Positions 24,018-35,435 of a stretch of DNA of 64,000 nt are shown piece after piece. This DNA comes from Glycine soja (lineage: Eukaryota; Streptophyta; Magnoliopsida; Fabales; Fabaceae): positions 33,367,718-33,431,717 of the forward strand of contig NC_041021.1 in assembly GCF_004193775.1 (NCBI RefSeq), written 5' to 3'. The notes under the pieces are model-generated. The model did not search any database and was not told where the DNA came from. It saw only the letters and a list, made by a program, of their open reading frames with translations. Positions within the stretch are counted from its first letter, which is position 1, and each line of letters begins with the position of its first letter. The position numbers were made by a program, and so were the translations under genes.

Positions 24018-24243
24018 GCAAACTTTGAACACACCTTGGGATTCCTCACCCTTGTGTTCAATATTCTCACAATCTTAGAAACAACCAGTCTCTTGATCAC
24101 AAGTAAGTTTATGAGATGAATAGAAAGATTTCTCTCATTTAGAGTAGATGATACAAATTGAAGATCTTAGATGAATTCTCAATAGATTTGCAAGTGTTTG
24201 GCCAATAGTTGTTGAGAGACCATTTGACAATTAAGTTCTCTTA
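24018..24243 (-). mobile_element. Fragment of Copia-2 LTR
   Basis: Nearly identical in order and content to 34012-34236 (for example CAAGTAAGTTTATGAGATGA). It is a piece of the 3' LTR joined directly to the gag by deletion of the rest of the element. Confidence 0.8.
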
Positions 24244-25264
24244 GAAAATCTCTCTTGTCCCAAGTGATGCATGCTTTCTTTTCTTTGAAATTTCTCTTGT
24301 CGAATTTTTCCATTCTTCTTTTAAAGACAGGACAATCAAATCTCAAGTGCCCAGGTTGATCACATTCATAACATTTTGGAACTAAGGAAGAATCTTCTCC
24401 TTTCTTCTTTGGATTGAAGTTTGATCTCCTTTGATTTCCTTTGTTTCTTAGAAATTTATTGAATCTCTTCACAAAGAGACTGAAATCATCATCTTCTTCT
24501 AAGTTCTTTTCATTTGAGTCTTCTTTGTCATTTTCCTCATGAATAGAAGAAGATGAGGCTTTAAGTGCAATTCCTTTCCTCTTTTTGTCATTTTCTTCAT
24601 TTTGGTTGAGTCTCATAAGTTCCATTTCATGTTCTTGAAGTTTCCCAAAAAGAGTTGCAAGAGACATGTTGTTGAGATCTCTTGATTCTGTAATTGTAGT
24701 TACTTTTGGGTGTCATTGTCTGCTTAAACATATCAACAGTTTGTTAATGATATCTTCATTAGAAAATATTTTTCCCAATGATGCAAGGTGATTAACTATA
24801 TGTGTAAATCTCTTTTGCATATCTTGTATGGTCTCATATTGATTCATTCTAAACAGTTCATATTCATGTGTGTGAGTGTTTATTCTAGATCTCTTAACAT
24901 CAGTTGTGTCTTCATGGGTTACTTGTAGTGTATCCCATATTTCTTTTGCATTTTTACAATTTGAAACTCTAAAATACTCATCCATGCCCAATGAAAAAGT
25001 AATTATATTCTTGGCTTTTAAATTATATTGAACCCTTCTTCTTTCATCTTCATCTCATTGCTCTCTAGGTTTTTCTATAGTTGCATTTCCCACTATCATT
25101 GTAGGAATGAAGAGACCAATTTCAATGGCTTCCCATATGTTTAAATCTATGGCTTCTATAAAGATCTGCATACAGGTTTTCCAATAGTGATAACCTTTAC
25201 CATTGAAAATAAGAGGCCTATTAATAGAATTTCCCTCAGGAAATGGAAAGTTAGATGAGACCAT
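24244..25264 (-). pseudogene. Copia gag (Copia-2), degenerate, fused to an LTR fragment
   Basis: Met is at 25262-25264. The N-terminus (FNGKGYHYWKTCMQIFIEA) is interrupted by stops near 25055 and 24715, but the blocks MGMDEYFRVSNC, MQKRFTHIVNH and an acidic linker follow in order. A CCHC knuckle (CYECDQPGHLRFDC) lies near 24320-24361. At about 24244 the frame runs into LTR sequence and stops at 24179. It is closely related to the Copia-1 gag. Protease, integrase and RT are absent. Confidence 0.82.
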
Positions 25265-25303
25265 AATTATTCTTGAAGTTTTTAATCTTTAAACAAGAAT
25301 CCT

Positions 25304-25315
25304 GCTTTGATACCA
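25304..25315 (-). other. Primer binding site of Copia-2, one mismatch
   Basis: The minus strand reads TGGTATCAAAGC, one base different from the tRNA-iMet complement seen in Copia-1. It again lies two bases from the LTR end. Confidence 0.8.
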
Positions 25316-25317
25316 CT

Positions 25318-25482
25318 TGTTGGAAAAGTGGCCTCAATAACTTAAGAGGGGGGGGGGGTGAATTAAGTCTTACAAAATTTTTCCACCAACAAACTTTAAC
25401 CCCCCCCCCCCTTTTAAATGATAGGCTCAGAATGCAGAAGAAGAAGCAACAATCAATTTAATCGATGTTCTTTAAACGTCCA
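25318..25482 (-). mobile_element. Copia-2 5' LTR, PBS-proximal part
   Basis: It begins TGTTGGAAAAGTGGCC, resembling the Copia-1 LTR end, and has G and C homopolymers at 25348-25358 and 25400-25411. It is cut by element E at 25483; the remainder resumes at 33864. Confidence 0.8.
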
Positions 25483-26592
25483 TGATCGAGGCCATACCCG
25501 AATCAAATAAATATTATAATATAGTAACTAGGAAGTGATCCTAGGTTGTTTCCCAATGAGCAATGATAAACCAAATGTTCATAACAGATAGTAGGAAATA
25601 GTAACAAATTGGGGGGGGGGGGTTGTTTGCTTTTGTAAATTAAACAGCGAGTAAAATTGAATTAGAAATTATCAGAATTAAAATACGTTGCTTCCCCTTG
25701 ATTCACAAGCAAGTCTCTTATCCTAGGCTGCGAGAATTTATCATTTATCAGTTCAACCACTTAATCCAACCCTAAATTAAATTACTAAGCGAAATTTAAC
25801 ATAAAGCATTCATTATGTGATTATGCATCACACACACCAATTACTCATAAACGATCATTAAGCATGAACGTAAATTAAGCACAGAGACAATTAATCAAGC
25901 ACTAAGCATGCATGAATTAATAGCAACAAATTCAGAGTAATTAGTGAAGAGGAAAAACTGAACAGAATTTAACAGTAATAATAGAACCTCAAAGAGAACT
26001 GTGCTTGATCCTCAAGAGAAAACAACGTTGCGGACTTAGCCTTCCATTAATCAAATAGAGAACGAAATTTTATTGATAAAACTAAAAGTCTGAACTGGAA
26101 TTGTAAAAAATTAAAATAAAAGAGAAAGAGAAGAGAGACTAAAACTAAAAACGAAAAATAGAAGAGAGAGAGGAGAGGAAAGAGGGGATAAACTAGAACC
26201 TTGGTGCTGTTATATAGTTTTTCAGCCCCAAAGCTTACAAATCTGTTTTAAATCCAAGCGCATAAGTAAAATCAAATCAAATCTAGATAAGGTAAGATAA
26301 GATAAGATCTAGATGAAATAATATCTAGATGAGATCAAATCTAAATAATATCTAGATAAGATAAGATAAGATCTAATTTTGTAGAATAAATTAGTCTGCC
26401 CTCTTCAAGTCCAAGCCCAACTCTAGATTCAAGCCCAATGCTTCATTAATTCCTGAAATTAGATTAAAAACATCAAATTAGCTAAATGGGCCCAAATAAT
26501 AAAACTGCCTAATTAATTTGACAATTAAGACTAATCAGTACTTAAAATGGTGCAAAAAGGGTTAAGAATTAGGAGAAAATAATGGCACATCA
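25483..26592 (-). mobile_element. 3' LTR of element E
   Basis: On the minus strand it runs TGATGTGCC to CTCGATCA. It includes a G run at 25612-25622 and GATAA repeats around 26285-26375. Confidence 0.95.
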
Positions 26593-26603
26593 AAACCCCC
26601 CAT
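26593..26603 (-). other. Polypurine tract of element E
   Basis: The minus strand reads GTATGGGGGGTTT immediately before the LTR start. Confidence 0.8.
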
Positions 26604-28051
26604 ACTTAGCCTTTTGCACTCCTGGGCAAAATGAAATGAAGAACAAAGTCCAAGGATATCAAAGAGACACAAACAAAAACATTTACATATTTCTCAATGA
26701 ACATCAAGGAATGAAAAGAATGGGTAACATCTAACATGAAGAGATCCAAAGAGTCAAGACATTCGTGAAAATCATCCAAGCAACCCAATCATGGCAAAAT
26801 AGTTAATCAGCTCAATAATGAAAAATGATTAAGCCTCACAAGATATACACTCTATCTCTCAAGTGTCTAGGCTATTGTTTACTCTCGAAGCACCCATGAA
26901 AACAAACACCACATAGACTTGGCAAAATTCTAAAATTGACAAACAACTTGACAACACATGCATATGAGGATCAAAAGGTCTTTAAAGGTTGTAATGGGGC
27001 CAAGGACAAGGTAGGGAAAAAAATGGAATAAGTAGCTAAATCCCAAAGGAATAGAGGAGCAATGAGGAATAAGTGGAAATTAAGCACAAGTAGTAAACCC
27101 AAACCCTCTAATATCAACAAAATCAATCAAGGCTCCTAAATCAAGTCCTCATAACAAGACCTCATTTATTCAACTTCACTTCTTTTCTTCTTTTTTTCTT
27201 TTTTGTTTTTTTTTTAACAGTACGAATTTGCAGCAATTGAATTTTTTTTTAAACGAATTTCAAGATTAAAGCAAGAACTAGGCAATATACAAATACATCA
27301 AGCATGGCCAAAAATCATATCTTCCAATGAAACATACCCCCCACACTTATTCCCAAAACAATTCCAAAGCTTCAAAATTCCTTAAGGGTAAGGTGATATC
27401 ATGGTTTTTCACTTAAGGCTTGTAATGAGCTTCAAAACAAAGAAAGGGGAACATAGGCTCAAAGGGGCTATCAAAGGAATTAATTCAAGGTAAGTCCATT
27501 TGGCTAGAAGCTTATAAGAACAAAATTGCCTAAATAATTTACAAATATGCATGTGAATTAGGAAGCATCAACAAGAATTAAGCCAAGGCTATTGTGCAAG
27601 CAATCAATGGGGCAAAACACACCAAAAGATTATGATGATGGATGGCTCAAATTCTCACAAAGGTAAACTTATCACTTTCAAATTGAGCTTTCAAAACTAT
27701 CATGACATGTAGAGGAAAAACAAGGATTTCAAATCACAAAATGTCAAGAGGCTTTTATTTTCAGAACAATTACCCATTACTTGAACATATCCTATAATTC
27801 AAAGACGAACATGCAAATTTAACACAAAAAAACTAACAAAATTAAACTAGAACCCAACAAAACTAACAAAATTAAACTAATTTAGCACAACTAACAAAAC
27901 CAAAACCAAAGAACACACTCCCCCCATACTTAAACAACACATTGTCCTCAATGTGACACAATTAAAAGATTAAAAGCAATTAAACCATCAAATAGAATCG
28001 GACAAATGTAATAAAAGTAAAGAAGGAGATAGGAAAGAAAAACTCCCTAAG
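26604..28051 (-). other. 3' noncoding spacer of element E
   Basis: No ORF. On the minus strand GAGGACAATGTGTTG then AAGTATGGGGGGAG occurs at about 27918-27957, a block I associate with the region after integrase in Athila elements. Its closeness to the RT remnant marks the deletion that removed integrase. Confidence 0.65.
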
Positions 28052-28273
28052 TCATGGCGGAAAAGAAGTAAGTTGAAGTAAGGAGATCTTTTGAGCAAGG
28101 ACAACCCCCAATGTGTAATTGGATGCATCGCACATTAGCTCAAATGGGGCTATCCAATCAGGTGCCTCCTTTTGCAACAAGTTGGATAGTGGAAGCGCTA
28201 CTTTGCTAAAATCTCTTATAAAGCGCCTGTAGAACCTGCATGACCAAGAAAAGATCACACCTCTCGCACGCAA
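28052..28273 (-). pseudogene. RT thumb / RNase H remnant of element E
   Basis: YRRFIRDFSKVALPLSNLL is RT thumb sequence. APFELMCDASNYTLGVVLAQK is the start of RNase H. The residues that normally separate them are partly missing and the frame differs from the RT block. The RNase H is lost after the first motif. Confidence 0.8.
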
Positions 28274-29079
28274 GAGGGGTAAGGCAATTGTGAAATAACA
28301 GAAATTTTTGCAGGATCTACTTCAATGCCCTTATTGGAAATAATGTGGCCTAAAACTATACCTTGCTCAACCATAAAATGTCATTTTTCAAAATTTAGAA
28401 CAAGGTTAGTTTCAATGCATCTATTCAAAACATTTTCCAGACTATCCTAACAAACATCAAAAGAGGATCCATATACAGTGAAATCATCCATAAACACCTC
28501 TATGCAATTTTCTAAAAAATCACTAAAAATACTAATCATGCACCGCCGGAAGGTACCAAGGGCATTGCACAGGCCGAAAGGCATCCTCCTATAGGCAAAA
28601 GTGCCGAAGGGGCAGGTGAATGTGGTCTTTTCCAGATCCTCAGAAGCAATAGTGATTTGCATATAACCAGAAAAACCATCAAGGAAATAGTAGTGAGATT
28701 TACCTGCCAGGCGTTCAAGCATCTGGTCAATGAATGACAGTGGAAAATGGTCCTTTTTGGTAACCTGGTTTAACCTCCTATAGTTAATGCATACTCTCCA
28801 ATTGTTCTGCACCCGAGTAGGAATCAACTCCTCCTTCTCATTTTTTATCACGGTGAGGCCGATTTTCTTTGGAACTACCTGGATGGGACTCACCCATTAG
28901 CTGTCGGAGATAGGATGAATGATTCCAGCTTACAAAAGCTTGGTTACCTCCTTCTTCACTACATTAAGAATCACCGAGTTGAGTCTTCTCTGTGGCTGTC
29001 TTACTGGTTTAGCCCCATCTTCTAAATTTATTCGATGCATACATGTGGATGGGCTAATACCAGGAATGTCCGCCAGGGT
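28274..29079 (-). pseudogene. Reverse transcriptase of element E, nonsense-ridden
   Basis: The open core at 28447-28893 contains DHFPLSFIDQMLERL, FLDGFSGYMQI, MPFGLCNA and the catalytic block FMDDFTVYG (Met-Asp-Asp in place of Tyr-Val-Asp-Asp, usual for Athila). Upstream, the same frame carries stops near 29080, 28938 and 28898. Downstream it has stops at 28444 and beyond. It is in the same frame as gag and protease, consistent with one ancestral Gag-Pol. Confidence 0.88.
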
Positions 29080-30183
29080 CTAGCCTATAGCCTTCTTATG
29101 CTTCTTGAGAACTGATAACAACTTCTCCTCTTGCTCAACAACAAGGGAGGCAGATATAATTACTGGAAAACTTTTGCTATCATCCAAGTAAGCATATTTT
29201 AAATTTGATGGCAGAGGCTTCAATTCTGGTGTGGATGGTTGGATAGTGGTAGAAAGAGATGGTTTCTCAGCCTGTACCTCATAAAGAAAGTCAGAGGTAT
29301 GTGTACTTCCTGAAACATGGTTAGTTCTATCTGACTCTATAAAATCAATCTCAAGAGGTAAAATATCAGCAGACATGTAATCAATATCAAATTCAGATTC
29401 ACTCTCAGCATCAAATTCAGACATATGATCAAGTACAAATTCAGATTCAATGCATGAAGAGTGACAATCATGCAGATTAGAATGAACATCAGTCATGCAT
29501 TCATCAATAATATGGTCAATTATTTCAACACGAAATACAGAAAGATCTTCAAATGGGTGTTTCATAGCATCAAGAATATTAAAATGAACAGTTATATCAC
29601 CAAACTCCATAGATAGTGTGCCTGCATATACATCTATCTTAGTTCTAGCAGTTTTCATAAAAGGTCTGCCTAGAATGATGGGAACTGATCCTTTAGAAAA
29701 TCCCTCCTCCATATTTAAAATATAAAAATCAACAGGGAAAATCAACTCACCAACTCTAACTAAGACATCCTCTATGAAACCAGCAGGATAGGCAACACTT
29801 CTATTAGCTAAATGAATTACCACATCAGTTGACTGCAAAGGACCTAGAGATAGAGAATTAAAAATAGATAGAGGCATAACACTAACAGAAGCTCCTAAAT
29901 CTAGCATGGCATTGTCAAACTTATTGTTCCCTATAATACAAGGTATGCTGAATGTACCTGGATCTTTACATTTTTCAGGGATTTGGGGAACAAATTTACC
30001 AATCAATGTGGAGACATTTCTGCCCATACTAATTCTTTCACTTCCTTTAAGCTTTCGCTTATTAGTGCACAACTCCTTCAAGAATTTAGCATATCTTTGA
30101 ATTTGCTTTATTGCATCCAGCAGAGGTATGTTTACTTCTACTTTCCCAAATGTTTCCAAGATCTCCTTCTCTGTCTCTTCCAT
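29080..30183 (-). pseudogene. Protease region of element E
   Basis: An open stretch of 367 codons within the Gag-Pol frame. The aspartic protease site is LDLGASVSVMPLSIF (Asp-Leu-Gly-Ala rather than DTG, as in many Athila elements) near 29890-29925, with the IILGRPFM flap-side block near 29660-29690. An acidic Ser/Asp/Glu-rich linker follows towards RT. It is bounded by stops on both sides. Confidence 0.85.
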
Positions 30184-31908
30184 TTTTTTGTTGGAAATTG
30201 ATCTTGGAGGGAATGGAAGAGGGATATGCTACTTTTCTTTAGATTCACCTGCATAGAAATTGATAGGTAACTTACTCTTTAAATTTTTGTCATCATCTTT
30301 TTCTGGAGTAGAGTGAGGTTGGGCAGGTTCATTGGCGGATGAGGAAGATGCTACTGGTTGAGGTCCTTTACACTGCTTTCCTGACCTCAATGTAATGGCA
30401 CTCACATTTTTGGGATTCTGGATAGATTGAGAAGGTAATCTATTAGAATTCTGGGACTATTGTTGATTTAACTGTGTAGCCAACTATTCCATCTGATTAG
30501 TTAAGCTCTGAATGGAGGCTCTGGTCTCTTGCTGAAACTGCATGCTTTGCATAGTCATTTGCCTCACAAGTTCCTAAAGGGAAGGTTGCGGAGGGTCCTC
30601 AACTGTTTGCTGTTTCTGGGGCTGTTGTTGTTGTTGTTGTTGCTGAATTGGTGGAGGAATGTATGGTCTACTTGGGCCAACAACATTTTGAAAATAAGGT
30701 TGTTGTTGTTGTTGCTGTTGTGAAGGATTCGACCATCTAAGGTTGGGATGATTCCTCCATCCGGGATTGTACCTGTTGCTGGAGAGGTCATAGTTATTCT
30801 GTTGTGGCTGATTTTGTTGTTGAGGTTGAGGAGGTCTGTTGTAGATGTTTGCAGCATAAGCTTCAGGCTGTTCAATTGCTTCAGATTGTTGCATAAAAGG
30901 GCAAAGGTCTGTGTGGTGGTCGGCAGAGGAGCATAAACCACAGAGTCTGGCGACAGGTGCAGATTTTTGATTCATGGCCAGTTGGGTTACCAGGTTAACC
31001 AAGGCATCTAGTCTACCTTCAAGCTTCTTAGTCTCACCTGATGAATTTGTGGCTACTTCATGAACTCCTCTAATGACAATAGCATCACTGCTGGCACCAA
31101 ATTGTTGGGAGTTTGAAGCCATCTTCTCAATTAAATTTTTAACTTCAGCAGGGGTCATGTCTCCAAGGGCTCCACCACTGGCAGCACCTATCATACTTCT
31201 CTCCATGTTGCTGAGTCCTTCATAAAAATATTGGAGAAGAAGCTGCTCTGAAATCTGGTGGTGAGGGCAACTGGCACATAATTTTTTAAATCTCTCCCAG
31301 TATTCATATAGGCTCTCTCCACTGAGTTGTCTAATACCTGAAATATCTTTTCGGATGGCCGTGGTCCTAGATGCAGGGAAGAATTTCTCCAAGAACACTC
31401 TCTTAAGGTCATCCCAGCTGGAGATGGATCTGGGAGCAAGGTAGTACAACCAATATTTTGCCACTCCCTCTAGTGAATGAGAAAAAGCCTTTAGAAAGAT
31501 ATGATATTCCTGGACATCAGGGGGCTTCATGGTGAAACAAACAATATGGAACTCCTTAAGATGCTTATAAGGATCTTCACCTGCAAGACCATGAAACTTG
31601 GGCAGCAAATGTATTAGTCCAGTCTTGAGAACATATGGAACATCCTCATCAGGGTACTGGATGCACAAGCTTTCGTAGGTGAAATCAGGTGCAGCCATTT
31701 CCCTTATAGTCCTCTCACGGGGTGGAGGTTGTGCCATATTCTCAGAATGTACAAAATTAGAATGTTCAAAATTATAATGTTCAAAATCACCAATATCAGA
31801 ATGCTCAGGATGCTCAAAAGGTACTAAATGATGTCTAACTAATCTATGAAATGTCCTATCTATCTCAGGATCAAAGGGTTGTAAGTCAGATGGATTTCCT
31901 CTAGTCAT
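30184..31908 (-). pseudogene. Gag of element E
   Basis: Met at 31906-31908 opens 444 codons to a TAG at 30574. The same frame then continues toward protease through further TAG codons. The Retrotrans_gag core is visible (HLKEFHIVC, EGVAKYWLYYL, LKRVFLEKFFPASR, YEYWERFKKLC). A Gln/Asn-rich C-terminus is encoded by CAA repeats at 30620-30835. Gag would package RNA. No intact CCHC knuckle is obvious (CGLCSSADHHTDLC at about 30910-30950 is the likely one). Confidence 0.88.
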
Positions 31909-32723
31909 ACACTAAATTCAGCATGCACAACTAGTTGCCTTCTTATGCAAGTAACAGTGTAGGTTTGAACTACAACTACCATTAAATGATATCCAAATCA
32001 CTTGAAATTTTGTGAGAAACCTTATAAAATGATGAGAAGATAGCAAAAAAAATTTCAAATGAAAATTCGAAGTCTAACTATATAAGCTAAAAATGATAAG
32101 TTTGGAAAAATAAGAGAATAATACTTGAAAAATAAAAAACTTTTGACAGAATCACTTTTTTTGGACGATGGAGACCTCAGCCAGCCTATGGCAGGCTGCC
32201 ACGGTGTAGGAATTTTTTTTCTACCCCAAATACATATATAATAATTGCGATTCTGATAACCGGAGCAAAAGTTATGGCCGTTTGAAGTTTTGACAAAAAT
32301 CAAATTTGCTACTTTTTTGGAACTTTCAAATCTGACCAAACTAAAGGCTCTAGCTATTTTTCCCACAAAATATAGATTAAAAGAAGTTACCACAAAAAAT
32401 TCAGCCAAAAATAATAACTCTAGCTACTAAAACAAAAAATCCCAAATAATTCAGCAAGGGTGGTCACTAAAATCTGTCGCTACATGATTTCCACTACTAC
32501 TCTGTTTTGCCACAAGCTAAAGTGGTCACTAAATCCGTCGCAAAATACTATTCACAGCAAAACACCCAAAACTGAAACAGGGGAAGCGCTTAACAGAAAA
32601 ACTAAAATAGAACACACACTAAACAAAATACCAAGACACTAAACAACACTAAGAATTAAACATAAAACATGAAAGAATTAAACACTAACACGACACTAGC
32701 TATTATGAACCTTTGGACACTGC

Positions 32724-32741
32724 TCCCCGGCAACGGCGCCA
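32724..32741 (-). other. Primer binding site of element E (tRNA-Asp type)
   Basis: The minus strand reads TGGCGCCGTTGCCGGGGA, four bases from the LTR end. This is the tRNA-Asp complement typical of Athila elements. A leader of about 0.8 kb (31909-32723) without ORFs separates it from gag. Confidence 0.92.
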
Positions 32742-32745
32742 AATT

Positions 32746-33858
32746 TGATCGAGGTCGTACCCAAATCAAATAAATATTAAAATGTAGTAACTGGGAAGTG
32801 ATCCTAGGTCATTTCCCAACGAGCAATGATAAACCAAATGTTCATAACAGATAGCAGGAAATAGTAACAAATTGGGGGGGGGGGGGTTGTTTGCTTTTGT
32901 AAATTAAACAGCGAGTAAAATTGAATTAGAAATTATCAGAATTAAAATACGTTGCTTCCCCTTGATTCACAAGCAAGTCTCTTATCCTAGGCTGCGAGAA
33001 TTTATCCTTTATCAGTTCAACCACTTAATCCAACCCTAAATTAAATTACTAAGCGAAATTTAACATAAAACATTCATTATGTGATTAAGCATCACACACA
33101 CCAATTACTCATAAATGATCATTAAGCATGAACGTAAATTATGCACAGAGACAATTAATCAAGCACTAAGCATGCATGAATTAATAGCAACAGATTCAGA
33201 GTAATTAGTGAAGAGGAAAAACTGAACAAAATTTAACAGTAATAATAGAACCTCAAAGAGAACTGTGCTTGATCCTCAAGAGAAAACAACGCTGCGGACT
33301 TAGCCTTCCATTAATCAAATAGAGAACGAAATTTTATTGATAAAACTAAAAGTCTGAACTGGAATTGTAAAAAACAAAAATAAAAGAGAAAGAGAAGAAA
33401 GACTAAAACTAAAAACGAAAAATAGAAGAGAGAGAGGAGAGAGAGGGGCTAAACTAGAACCTTGGTGATGTTATATAGTTTTTCAGCCCCAAAGCTTACA
33501 AATCTGTTTTAAATCCAAGCCCATAAGTAAAATCAAATCAAATCTAGATAAGATAAGATAAGATAAGATAAGATCTAGCTGAAATAATATCTAGATGAGA
33601 TCAAATCTAAATAATATCTAGATAAGATAAGATAAGATCTAATTTTGTAGAATAAATTAGTCTGCCCTCTTCAAGTCCAAGCCCAATTCTAGATTCAAGC
33701 CCAATGCTTCATTAATTCCTGAAATTAGATTAAAAACATCAAATTAGTTGAATAGGCCCAAATAATAAAACTGCCTAATTAATTTGACATTTAAGACTAA
33801 TCAGTACTTAAAATGGTGCAAAAAGGGTTAAGAAATAGGAGAAAATAATGGCACATCA
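32746..33858 (-). mobile_element. 5' LTR of element E
   Basis: A direct repeat of 25483-26592, with the same TG/CA ends and GATAA repeats at 33547-33635. Differences cluster near the PBS end. Confidence 0.95.
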
Positions 33859-33863
33859 GTCCA

Positions 33864-34603
33864 AGACAAAATTGATTGCAATAAAATAAATGAGATAAAG
33901 GCATAGAGAAATGCAAACTCAATTTATACTGGTTCGGCCACTTTCCATGCCTATGTCCAGTCCTCAAGCAACACACTTGAGATTTTCCACTATCTCTGTA
34001 AATCCTTTACAAACTTTGAACACATGTTGGGATCCCTCACCCTTGTGTTGAATATTCTCACAATCCTAGAGACAACTGGTCTCTTGATCACAAGTAAGTT
34101 TATGAGATGAATAGAAAGATTTCTCTCATTTAGAGTAGATGATACAAATTGAAGATCTTAGATGAATTCTTAATAGATTCGCAAATTGTTGGCCAATAGT
34201 TGTTGAGAGAGAATTTGACAATTAAGTTATCTTAGAACATCTCTCTCTTGCTTTTCGAAGTCAGACACACATACATATATAGGCCCATTGTGTCTTTTCA
34301 AAATGGTTTGAAGAGATGTGTCTTTTCAAAAAGTTTTTCTTTGCAATCACTAAGAGACTCTTTTAACAAAGATAGAATAAGACTTAGCTTTTTTCTTGAT
34401 CTTTGTTTTCTTGGTCTTGATTTAATCTTGAAGCAATCTTTGTTTGCTTAACCTTGAATGTTTCTTGAAGCAATCTTGTTTGATTATACTTTGGCATCAT
34501 CAAAAACCTGTATTCATACATTCACATTCTCCCCTTTTTTTGATTATGACAACCATTATCAAGTAAATTATTTTTGGCATCATCAAAACTTGCATGATTC
34601 ACA
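33864..34603 (-). mobile_element. Copia-2 5' LTR, distal part
   Basis: It continues 25318-25482 after removal of element E. It contains the TTTATACTGGTTCGGC block shared with Copia-1 LTRs and the segment duplicated at 24018-24243. The outer end is placed at TGTGAATCATGCAAG (minus, from 34603) because the following TTTTGATGATG matches the start of the Copia-1 LTR. An end at 34520 is the alternative. Confidence 0.65.
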
Positions 34604-35435
34604 GTAACAACCTCGGATGTCATTACATGAAGCGTAATGACTTTAACTCGGAAAGATTTACTTTTACTCTTTATAAAACTATTGACTTAGTTTAATTAAC
34701 AAAAATACGTATAAATTTATCGTGAATATGAGTTTATCACATAATCATCAACCAAAAAGGTTCTCCAAGACATAAAACATATAGGCCTGTGTGTCCCAAG
34801 GCACTACATCATCAAAACATCATAAGCAAATCACCAAACAAATCTCAAGGGTCCCATTAAGGGAATAGATACAACATAAAACTAAAAACCATATCTAAAC
34901 CCTAAGTTGGTCCCCAATAAGATAAGGCATAAAATAAATGACTAAGGATCGAACCTTGCCCCTAAATCCACCATCACATCCACCTCAACCCTTAGTGACA
35001 TGTTCCTGAATAGATACATCATAATCTTCTCCTGTGTCAAATGACATGATTATCATAGTTCAACAGAAAATGCAAGGTAAGCTCATTTTAAAAGAATACA
35101 TCATATAATTAAAAATAGCATAAGATCACCATTTCATAAGGTATATAGAATATTCATCACATTTTCAATAACACTATAATTATACAACTCATCAAGTAAC
35201 ACATTATTCTCATCCACAAATAGCAAATTACATGCCTAACTATCTTGTTATGTCATGCAGACTCTTCACTCTTGGTAGATTTTCACCTTTTGAGTGGTCA
35301 ATGTACATCCCTTAACATAGTTTGACCATTCGGGGAGACTTGAATTAAACCTATGAAGGAAGTGAGGCTTCATTAAAAATGGATGAGTGTGGGTAGTGGC
35401 TTATACCTCGGTAAGGCTTGCAAAGACCTCATCCT
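34604..35435. other. Unassigned interval, possibly a gypsy LTR fragment
   Basis: No ORF. GTAACAACCTCGG near its start and the layout toward 35430 loosely resemble the 15037-17686 LTR, but the likeness is weak. Confidence 0.3.

Larger units (their letters stand above)
25483..33858 (-). mobile_element. Element E: Athila-type retrotransposon, complete ends, integrase deleted
   Basis: It is bounded by two LTRs of about 1.11 kb (25483-26592 and 32746-33858), roughly 97% alike by eye. GTCCA target-site duplications lie at 25478-25482 and 33859-33863. The order on the minus strand is LTR, PBS, gag, protease, RT, remnant, 3' spacer, PPT, LTR. The RNase H remainder and all of integrase are missing and many stop codons are present, so it is non-autonomous. 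It sits inside the LTR of Copia-2. Confidence 0.95.

Noticed and set aside
30529..30936. Leu-rich plus-strand frames
   Set aside because: They are antisense to the CAA-repeat, Gln-rich end of the element E gag.
32055..32408. 117-residue minus-strand frame in the element E leader
   Set aside because: It lies between PBS and gag, has no recognisable blocks and is a plausible chance frame in AT-rich leader sequence.
34604..35435. Second copy of the 15037-17686 LTR family
   Set aside because: Only short stretches look alike and neither end carries clean TG/CA termini with duplications.
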